A DNA stretch of 5,059 nt, taken from assembly GCA_018668475.1 (NCBI GenBank), contig JABJCZ010000446.1, positions 1 to 5,059 on the forward strand. Reading direction: 5' to 3'. How positions within the stretch are numbered: position 1 is the stretch's first letter; every line of letters begins with the position of its first letter. A model generated the notes under the pieces. The model ran no database searches, was not told the origin of the DNA, and was given only the letters and a program-made list of their open reading frames with translations. Below are positions 1-5,059 of this stretch, piece after piece. The translations under genes were made by a program, and so were the position numbers. The DNA is from Alphaproteobacteria bacterium. GTDB lineage: Bacteria > Pseudomonadota > Alphaproteobacteria > UBA828.

Positions 1-369
1 GAACAAAACTTAGAACTATGGGAAAAAAGTAAAGATGTATTAAATTTAAAATCATATGTTCAGACTACAGTTCAGGCATACAACTTTCATAATTTGTCTG
101 AATTAAAATCTATTTGTGATAAGTACGAATTGCCCCACAGTGCTTGGAAAATATTCGGACCAAAAGAATTAACACTTGACGCTTTGCCTCAAAACTATAT
201 AGATGCACACACCAATGAGTACAGTAAGCAGTTCATAAAAGATTATAAATACAATTCAGAGTTAAACACACAATTGATAGAAAAAACCAAACAACAAGAT
301 AGACTATTACAAACAAATATTGCTGATTTCATACCGGAATTAGCAGAATTTATTACAGAAACGGAGTAA
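1..369 (+). CDS. C-terminal part of a probable twitch-type radical SAM protein (5' truncated)
   Basis: The frame is open from the first base to TAA at 367-369, giving 122 residues, so the gene begins outside the window. A TTG at 94 is in frame, but there is no reason to start there. No Cys cluster motif lies in this part; the single Cys is residue 39. The assignment rests on similarity by eye to the C-terminus of the gene at 3745. Both have a beta-strand/Asn-containing helix stretch (here residues 16-42), then a hydrophobic-Pro-x-x-L segment (FGPKELTLDALP, 52-63), and finally a terminal helix with an acidic-Asp-[KR]-Leu motif (QQDRLL, 98-103) leading to PELAEF (112-117). The last part recalls the ending of phage twitch-domain radical SAM proteins as I remember them. 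Inference: it is the non-catalytic end of a SAM-cleaving enzyme. Its stop lies 3 bases before the next ATG, implying one transcript. It could instead be an unrelated helical protein. Confidence 0.55.
   Translation, partial: EQNLELWEKSKDVLNLKSYVQTTVQAYNFHNLSELKSICDKYELPHSAWKIFGPKELTLDALPQNYIDAHTNEYSKQFIKDYKYNSELNTQLIEKTKQQDRLLQTNIADFIPELAEFITETE
363..366 (+). promoter_or_regulatory. Shine-Dalgarno site for the gene at 373
   Basis: GGAG lies 6 bases before ATG 373 and overlaps the last codons of the preceding gene. It supports ATG 373 over the in-frame ATG at 391 and suggests coupled translation. Confidence 0.75.
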
Positions 370-372
370 AAA

Positions 373-1863
373 ATGAAGATTGAAGATACAATGAACGGTT
401 TCGATGTCATATGGGATTTGGGAAGAAGATGTACATATGAATGTACATATTGTCCTCCTCACCGAAATAACAAGACATCTCCTTTAGTCGGATTTAAAGA
501 CTTAAAAGAATCTATGGACTTCTTAGACAGATATGTGTCTATCTATGAAGAAAAGAGAGGAAAACCCTATAAGAAAAGAAAGTTATCATTCACTGGAGGT
601 GAACCAACTATTCACACTGGATTCCTTAAATTTGCGAAATATATCAGAGAAACATATGGTGATAGATACACAATTGGTATAACCACAAATGGATTATTTA
701 CTAGAAGACAAGCAGAGAAGTATAAAGATTTTGCAGGAACTATATCATATCATGCAGAAGCAACTCCGGAAGAAAAGAAACTAGTAATTGAAAACATCAA
801 GTTTATTAGACATTGGCAAGTTAATGTCATGTTTCATAAAGATTACTTTGATGAGTGTGTTGAGTTGTGTAAAGATTTAGAAAAAGAAGGAATTAAATAT
901 ATTCCTAGAAGAATTGGAGATGATGGTAATGACCAATCTTCAATTCGTAAAGGATATACACATTTATATGATGTAGACCAAGAACAATATTTTGTTAATC
1001 ATTGGCGCAAAAAAGATGTAGAGAGTAAACAAAAAGACATTGACCAAGAATACGTCAACACACTGAAGAAGTCTGAAGACACTGGACCAGAAAAAGATGC
1101 CATTGTAATAAAACCTAATCACAAGTCTTGGAGTCCCACAGCAAATGAAAAAGGTGAAGTAAGTCAACAAGATGTTGAAGAATCATTAGGTAAAAAAGAA
1201 GACAGAGACGAAATAATCAACGCTAAAAAAGTTGAAATAGAAGAAATAAAAAAACCAATACCCGACTTAGGAACTAAGAAAACTGAAAAAACAGAAGATA
1301 AAAAAGATGACGTAACTGTATATCCTTCACTGATGAAAGATAAAAAAGATTTAAAAGAGAGAAAGTCTAATGGCAGAATGTGTTGTGGCGGTAGAGACTT
1401 TTGTTTAAGTACTACTGAAGAGCCAGAAGGAAAACTAGCAACCTATGTAGATAACACAAACTTCTATGAATACAGTTGCTTGGTCAATCATTATTTTCTT
1501 TATATTAACCAAGAAACACGTGATATATATCATCACCAAACTTGTATGGTAAATCTGGACAATGACGTTGCGCCTATTGGCAACTTAGATAATAGTGGCG
1601 CAATCATAGAAAGATTAGAAGGATATAATAGAGAAAAGAAATGGCCAGTCATATCGTGTCCTAAGACATTCTGTGGATGTGGCATGTGTGTTGATAAGAT
1701 GGACAAGTCTTACGATATTAAAGAACACAACTTCGGTATCACTAACATTGAACTTATACCTAATATAGTCAAGCCTATGGAAAAAACAAGAACAATAACA
1801 GTACGAAATAGAATGGAATCTATAGATGACAGATTGTATATAGAAAATATAAATGCAAGATAA
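373..1863 (+). CDS. Radical SAM protein with Lys/Glu-rich insert and Cys-rich C-terminal domain
   Basis: This 496-residue protein has the radical SAM cluster motif CTYECTYC (CX3CX2C; C20, C24, C27) near its N-terminus, the SAM-binding GGEP (75-78) and a third-strand ITTNG (103-107). The core TIM-type barrel spans about 10-190. A segment at 189-211 (GYTHLYD...EQYFVNHW) resembles what follows the core in phage radical SAM proteins I recall. Residues about 214-332 are a strongly charged, Lys/Glu-rich stretch. The tail then holds nine cysteines: MCCGGRDFC (336-344), C369, C391, C429, and CGCGMC (434-439). These could bind one or two auxiliary [4Fe-4S] clusters in a SPASM-like fold (inference). 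The expected chemistry is reductive cleavage of S-adenosylmethionine to a 5'-deoxyadenosyl radical; the substrate is unknown. The protein is probably cytoplasmic, with no signal peptide or membrane segment seen. The stop shares one base with the next start. Confidence 0.88.
   Translation: MKIEDTMNGFDVIWDLGRRCTYECTYCPPHRNNKTSPLVGFKDLKESMDFLDRYVSIYEEKRGKPYKKRKLSFTGGEPTIHTGFLKFAKYIRETYGDRYTIGITTNGLFTRRQAEKYKDFAGTISYHAEATPEEKKLVIENIKFIRHWQVNVMFHKDYFDECVELCKDLEKEGIKYIPRRIGDDGNDQSSIRKGYTHLYDVDQEQYFVNHWRKKDVESKQKDIDQEYVNTLKKSEDTGPEKDAIVIKPNHKSWSPTANEKGEVSQQDVEESLGKKEDRDEIINAKKVEIEEIKKPIPDLGTKKTEKTEDKKDDVTVYPSLMKDKKDLKERKSNGRMCCGGRDFCLSTTEEPEGKLATYVDNTNFYEYSCLVNHYFLYINQETRDIYHHQTCMVNLDNDVAPIGNLDNSGAIIERLEGYNREKKWPVISCPKTFCGCGMCVDKMDKSYDIKEHNFGITNIELIPNIVKPMEKTRTITVRNRMESIDDRLYIENINAR
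1012..1368 (+). other. Lys/Glu-rich low-complexity insert within the gene at 373
   Basis: Codons for residues about 214-332 of the 496-residue protein are dominated by Lys, Glu and Asp and contain no Cys. The insert sits exactly between the radical SAM core and the Cys-rich tail. It is A-rich at DNA level, including a seven-A run at 1248-1254. It is predicted by eye to be disordered or helical. The frame stays open through it, so it is part of the protein rather than decay. Confidence 0.7.
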
Positions 1864-2483
1864 TGAAAGCACTTGAGATTGAATTAACATCGGCTTGTAA
1901 TGCAAGATGTCCTATATGTATGAGAACACGTCTCATAGAGAGGGGCATACCTGTAAAAAAAGAGCATTACACAGTAGATAACATAAAACAATACTTCGAC
2001 CCTATTGATATGAAAGGTATGAGAGTAAAGTTTTGTGGTGTTCTTGGTGACCCAATTGCGTGTCCAGAATTATATGAAATATCAGAATACTTCTTAAACA
2101 GAGAAGTTAAGCACATAGAAGTTTCTACGAATGCTGGATTAAAAACTACCAAGTGGTGGGAAAGATATGGAGAACTATCATCGAAGTCAGATAACAGATT
2201 AGAGATACACTTTGCAATTGATGGAGTCAACACTAATGATTATAGAGTTGGAGTAAACTTAGAAAAGGTATGGAATAATGTAGATACTTATTTAAACGCT
2301 GGAGGATTTGCATCTTGGCAATATATTATATTCAAATATAATGAACACGAATTAGAAGAAGCAAGAACAATAGCAAAAGATAAAGGAATGAAGTTTATAA
2401 CTCGAACTGCTTGGAAGAACGATGTGTCTGAAATTGAACAAGCAGATATTAAACGCAAAGCGGAGAACAAAGATTATGCCTAG
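1863..2483 (+). CDS. Radical SAM core protein, lacking its C-terminal cluster domain (N-terminal piece of a split gene)
   Basis: This 206-residue protein starts ELTSACNARCPIC (CX3CX2C; C12, C16, C19). FCGVLGDP (57-64) sits where GGEP usually lies, followed by STNAGLKTTKWW (88-99), FAIDG (117-121), YRVGVNLEKV (127-136) and WQYIIFKYNEHELEE (152-166). This set matches a family of SPASM-type radical SAM proteins that I recognise from phages, and the intact gene at 2810 shares every block in order. The reading frame ends at TAG 2481-2483, just before the expected auxiliary-cluster domain, which continues in the +1 frame as the next gene. It overlaps the previous stop by one base (TAATG), with no Shine-Dalgarno site visible, so translation probably depends on coupling. 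It is either a frameshifted gene, a two-subunit enzyme, or a sequence error. The substrate is unknown. Confidence 0.85.
   Translation: MKALEIELTSACNARCPICMRTRLIERGIPVKKEHYTVDNIKQYFDPIDMKGMRVKFCGVLGDPIACPELYEISEYFLNREVKHIEVSTNAGLKTTKWWERYGELSSKSDNRLEIHFAIDGVNTNDYRVGVNLEKVWNNVDTYLNAGGFASWQYIIFKYNEHELEEARTIAKDKGMKFITRTAWKNDVSEIEQADIKRKAENKDYA
2462..2465 (+). promoter_or_regulatory. Possible Shine-Dalgarno site for the gene at 2476
   Basis: GGAG lies 10 bases before ATG 2476, inside the end of the preceding reading frame. The spacing is slightly long but usable. It is the main argument that the second piece could be translated as its own protein. Confidence 0.45.
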
Positions 2484-2823
2484 CGGTTACAAAGTAAGAC
2501 AATATGGTATAGTGTGTAAACACTTAGATGCTGAAGAATTCTACTTTGGCGCAAATCATAAGGTATATCCTTGTTGCTATTTGTATGACGAAGAAATTGA
2601 AATTAACATGAAACGCAATGAAGTTTTGCCATCTACTCAAAGATACGGTGATGATTATAATGACTTGACAGTGCATACTTTTGAAGAGATACAAAACCAC
2701 GAATATTTTAAAAAAACTTTAGCAGAATCATTTGACAAAGATAACGAGTTGCATTGTAGTCGTTGTTGGAGGTCTTGTGGTGATAAAGGTGAAAGGAGTA
2801 CACAAAAGAATGTGGAAAGTTGA
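2476..2823 (+). CDS. Stand-alone SPASM/twitch-like iron-sulfur domain (C-terminal piece of a split radical SAM gene)
   Basis: From ATG 2476 this is 115 residues without a radical SAM motif. It carries cysteines C14, C33-C34 (YPCC), C94, C97 and C101 (CSRCWRSC). The paralogue at 2810 has C212, C231-C232 and then C295, C299 (CWKTC). The gap of 18 residues from the first Cys to the CC pair is identical in both, so this is the auxiliary-cluster domain of the gene at 1863 in another frame. The start overlaps the preceding stop by 8 bases. An earlier in-frame ATG at 2422 would add 18 residues with no clear ribosome site. No internal stop or decay is seen, so either the break is recent or both pieces are functional and may assemble. 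Inference: it would bind an auxiliary [4Fe-4S] cluster or help bind substrate. Confidence 0.7.
   Translation: MPSGYKVRQYGIVCKHLDAEEFYFGANHKVYPCCYLYDEEIEINMKRNEVLPSTQRYGDDYNDLTVHTFEEIQNHEYFKKTLAESFDKDNELHCSRCWRSCGDKGERSTQKNVES
2793..2798 (+). promoter_or_regulatory. Shine-Dalgarno site for the gene at 2810
   Basis: AAGGAG, the strongest such site in the window, lies 11 bases before ATG 2810. It fixes that start over an open-frame extension upstream to 2732, whose extra residues are a shadow of the preceding gene. Confidence 0.7.
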
Positions 2824-3748
2824 ATGGATTGATATAGAGTTAACATCATTCTGTAATATTCACTGTGAAGGATGTTTCAGAGAGTTGTCAGAGTATGCAG
2901 ATAAAGTTAATAATACAGAAAAACTTTCTCTGGCTACTATAAAACAGAGATTTAAAAAAGAAGATTTTCCTGATATTAAGATTATTAATTTCTGTGGAAG
3001 TGTTGATGAACCAACGTCTCATCCAGAGTTCTTTGATATAATTAATCACTTCTCATCTTGGAATGCACACATAAACATTGCAACGAATGGGTCGTTACGA
3101 ACTGAAAAGTGGTGGACTAAATTAGCAGAGATACTAAAGCCAATTAGCCATAGAGTGACTTGGGGAGTAGACGGTACAGATAAAACTTCAGAAATATATA
3201 GACGAGGTTCTAAATTTGATAAAGTAGAAAAGAACTACAGAGCATTCAATAAATCAGGCGGACAATCTACTTGGCAGTTTATTGTATTCGAACACAATCA
3301 ACACCAAGAGCAAGAAGTAAAAGTAAAAGCACTTGAAGAGGGCTTTAGAAATGTAAAATACATATACTCTCATAGAAAAGATGTACAGAATAAAAATATA
3401 ACACACAAGAAAGTAGAGAGAGAAGAAACACTAACAGTTCAATGTAAGTATGAAGCACAGAATAGAATCTTTGTTAATCATAGAGGAAATGTAATTCCGT
3501 GCTGTCATCTCAATGCAGAGATGTTAGAGTATTCAGCAGGTAGAGAAAAAAATACAAAATTCACAGAAATATTGAACGAAAATCAAGGTGAAGAGGCAGT
3601 CAACTTAAAGAACCACGAGATAAAAGAAGTAATGAATGGTGAAGTTTGGAAATCTATTGCAGATTCTTGGTCAAATGAACCCATCTCAAAGTGCTGGAAA
3701 ACTTGTAAGAAAAGACAACACGACACATTTGTTAAGGAATCATTATGA
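2810..3748 (+). CDS. Radical SAM protein with SPASM/twitch-like C-terminal domain (intact paralogue of the split gene)
   Basis: This 312-residue protein starts DIELTSFCNIHCEGC (CX3CX2C; C15, C19, C22). The GGEP position reads FCGSVDEP (61-68). Then come ATNGSLRTEKWW (91-102), WGVDG (118-122), YRRGSKFDKV (130-139) and WQFIVFEHNQHQEQE (155-169). The C-terminal domain has C212, VIPCC (C231, C232) and CWKTC (C295, C299), enough ligands for one auxiliary [4Fe-4S] cluster, as in twitch or reduced SPASM domains. Block order and spacing match the genes at 1863 and 2476, so the two loci are tandem paralogues. The start follows from the AAGGAG at 2793. It overlaps the previous gene by 14 bases and the next by 4 (ATGA). 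Expected role: SAM-dependent radical chemistry on a peptide, protein or small molecule that the window does not reveal. Confidence 0.9.
   Translation: MWKVEWIDIELTSFCNIHCEGCFRELSEYADKVNNTEKLSLATIKQRFKKEDFPDIKIINFCGSVDEPTSHPEFFDIINHFSSWNAHINIATNGSLRTEKWWTKLAEILKPISHRVTWGVDGTDKTSEIYRRGSKFDKVEKNYRAFNKSGGQSTWQFIVFEHNQHQEQEVKVKALEEGFRNVKYIYSHRKDVQNKNITHKKVEREETLTVQCKYEAQNRIFVNHRGNVIPCCHLNAEMLEYSAGREKNTKFTEILNENQGEEAVNLKNHEIKEVMNGEVWKSIADSWSNEPISKCWKTCKKRQHDTFVKESL
3734..3738 (+). promoter_or_regulatory. Shine-Dalgarno site for the gene at 3745
   Basis: AAGGA lies 6 bases before ATG 3745, inside the end of the preceding gene. The start and stop overlap as ATGA, typical of coupled genes. Confidence 0.75.
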
Positions 3749-5059
3749 ACAAGAGTAAACTTCCTTGTTTCTACAGTCTTCACGGCGTAAACTACAAGAA
3801 TGGATATGTTACATCGTGTCCTACTCAAGTAAACCAGTTGCATCTATTAGACGGTAAAATACCATCAGAATTTGTTAACAACGAAGAGTTTAAGAAACAC
3901 AGATTGCAGTTATGGAACGGTGAATGGCCATCTGGGTGTCATCAGTGCAAAGAAGAAGAACTCTTTGGTAATAAATCTATGAGAATGGATTGCACAGATT
4001 CATATGATGAATCATTCTTTAATCCAGAGACGGGCGAGATAGGATTTGAATCTATTCAGCATATTGAACTTAGATTTAATAACTCTTGTAATATGGCTTG
4101 CTTACATTGTGATACGGTGTTTTCTTCAGGATGGGAAACTGCATTAAAGAAGTATGAGCCTGATAAAGAAGTACATCACTTTAATTTACAACAATTAACA
4201 AAGCAGAGACATACAGCAAAAGTAGACAGCGAAAGTCAAAAACCTAGTTCTACTGCACTTCCTAGAATCGATATGAGAGTAGGAGAAGTAGATAGAGTCG
4301 CAGATGACTTGATTAATAACTTTCCTAACTTAGGTGAATTTAATGTATCTGGCGGAGAACCTCTTAAACAGAAACAATTCCTTCATCTATTAGATAGAAT
4401 GAAAGACCATCCTAATGCCAGTAATATGCAGGCAATGTTCTATACAAACTTCAATGCAGATTTTGACCCCGTAGATTTAGCAGAAAAACTAGCACCGTTT
4501 GAAGACTCTTGTATTCATATCTCAGTGGACTCAGGAAAGACCTTATACCCATATTTTAGAGACGGTTCTTGGGATGTGCTGAAAGATAATATTAAAGCAT
4601 TTAAAGAGAGTAAAAGTAATAGATTGAATACTAATCTTGTTAGTGGGATTTGCACAACATCTATATATCAGTTAATGGATTTATATAATGTATTTAAAGA
4701 TATGCTTACCCTAGATATTGATTTGATAGAATGTTCTTTAGTTTATACTCCAGAATATATAAATCCAGGAATATTGATGGAACATTTTCCTGATGAAGTA
4801 CGAAACGATATAAAAGAAACACGAGAAATGATTGAACAGTCAAACTCTGATTTAAAAGAAACAGCATTAATAGGATTAGCCCATATAGAACAGTATATGA
4901 ATAATCATATTATAGATTTGTACAATGAAACAAAACTAGACGGATTAGAAGACAACACAAAAAGATTCATCAAGTATGTAGAAGAGAGTGATAAGTTGTT
5001 TGGTAAAGATTTTAATTCTACCTTTACAAAATATCAAATAAATAACAATAAGTTAATTA
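3745..5059 (+). CDS. Twitch-first radical SAM protein (3' truncated)
   Basis: The frame is open from ATG 3745 to the window edge, giving 438 complete codons with no stop. The N-terminal part carries C8 and C25 (LPCFYSLHG, VTSCPTQ), then WNGEWPSGCHQC (C65, C68) and an acidic run. These four cysteines form a twitch-like cluster site ahead of the core, an order known from twitch-domain radical SAM proteins of phages. The core follows: IELRFNNSCNMACLHC (CX3CX2C; C115, C119, C122), SGGEPL (202-207), FYTNFNAD (232-239), HISVDSG (258-264) and YFRDGSWDVLKDNI (270-283). About 80 residues separate the Cys motif from GGEP, longer than in the other genes here. The terminal helix EESDKLFG (413-420) resembles the end of the left-edge gene, so probably only a few codons are missing. 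Role: a SAM-cleaving enzyme of unknown substrate. Confidence 0.9.
   Translation, partial: MNKSKLPCFYSLHGVNYKNGYVTSCPTQVNQLHLLDGKIPSEFVNNEEFKKHRLQLWNGEWPSGCHQCKEEELFGNKSMRMDCTDSYDESFFNPETGEIGFESIQHIELRFNNSCNMACLHCDTVFSSGWETALKKYEPDKEVHHFNLQQLTKQRHTAKVDSESQKPSSTALPRIDMRVGEVDRVADDLINNFPNLGEFNVSGGEPLKQKQFLHLLDRMKDHPNASNMQAMFYTNFNADFDPVDLAEKLAPFEDSCIHISVDSGKTLYPYFRDGSWDVLKDNIKAFKESKSNRLNTNLVSGICTTSIYQLMDLYNVFKDMLTLDIDLIECSLVYTPEYINPGILMEHFPDEVRNDIKETREMIEQSNSDLKETALIGLAHIEQYMNNHIIDLYNETKLDGLEDNTKRFIKYVEESDKLFGKDFNSTFTKYQINNNKLI

Noticed and set aside
94..369. Short gene starting at TTG 94
   Set aside because: The frame is open to the window edge and the upstream residues fit the same C-terminal domain, so this is a truncated gene.
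964..1170. Minus-strand open frame of 68 codons
   Set aside because: It lies inside the Lys/Glu-rich part of a clear + strand gene. Its Phe/Ile/Leu-rich product is the expected reverse complement of Lys/Glu codons.
1615..1905. Minus-strand open frame of 96 codons
   Set aside because: It is antisense to the Cys-rich tail and the next start, with no recognisable domain or ribosome site.
1967..2470. Minus-strand open frames at 1967-2233 and 2288-2470
   Set aside because: Both are antisense to a radical SAM core with conserved motifs. Their products show no family features.
2470..2486. Programmed +1 frameshift at GCC TAG
   Set aside because: The junction lacks the slippery codon and closely spaced Shine-Dalgarno-like element of the prfB type, and tRNA-Ala would re-pair poorly on CCT. 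Split translation or an indel is simpler.
2732..2809. N-terminal extension of the 2810 gene to 2732
   Set aside because: The added residues are an out-of-frame reading of the preceding Cys domain, and the family begins close to ATG 2810, which has an AAGGAG site.
2655..2849. Minus-strand open frame of 64 codons
   Set aside because: It is antisense to the Cys motifs of the 2476 gene and the start of the 2810 gene.
3583..3843. Minus-strand open frame of 86 codons
   Set aside because: It crosses the ATGA junction of two supported + strand genes and has no domain or start signal.
1..5059. RiPP precursor peptide for the radical SAM enzymes
   Set aside because: No free small reading frame with a leader and repetitive core is present. 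All intergenic gaps are 3 bases or less.

Overview
The window is wholly coding on the + strand. It is AT-rich (about one third G+C by eye), with AGA as the usual Arg codon. Genes abut or overlap by 1 to 14 bases, and most starts have a bacterial-type Shine-Dalgarno site. No virion, replication or tRNA gene is present, so the source cannot be fixed. Density, composition and the radical SAM families recognised best fit a tailed phage of an AT-rich, probably aquatic, bacterium. A compact bacterial gene cluster is the alternative.

Layout: (1) 1-369 is the 3' end of a gene running in from the left, probably the C-terminus of a twitch-type radical SAM protein. (2) 373-1863 is a 496-residue radical SAM enzyme with a long Lys/Glu-rich insert and a Cys-rich tail. 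(3) 1863-2483 is a radical SAM core that ends just before its expected auxiliary-cluster domain. (4) 2476-2823 lies in the +1 frame and is exactly that missing SPASM/twitch-like domain. (5) 2810-3748 is an intact paralogue of 3+4. (6) 3745-5059 is a twitch-first radical SAM enzyme running off the right edge. It appears to be in the same family as gene 1.

Every gene is therefore a radical SAM protein or a piece of one: five enzymes' worth in three architectures, closely packed and probably translationally coupled. These enzymes cleave S-adenosylmethionine at a [4Fe-4S] cluster to form a 5'-deoxyadenosyl radical. The C-terminal or N-terminal cysteine sets probably hold extra clusters or bind substrate. 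The substrate cannot be read from this window: there is no precursor peptide, transporter, glycosyltransferase or nucleotide-biosynthesis gene. The most notable points are the run of radical SAM genes itself, the gene split into core and cluster domain, and the charged insert in the 496-residue protein. There is no non-coding stretch longer than 3 bases, and I saw no promoter, terminator, CRISPR array, RNA gene or mobile element.
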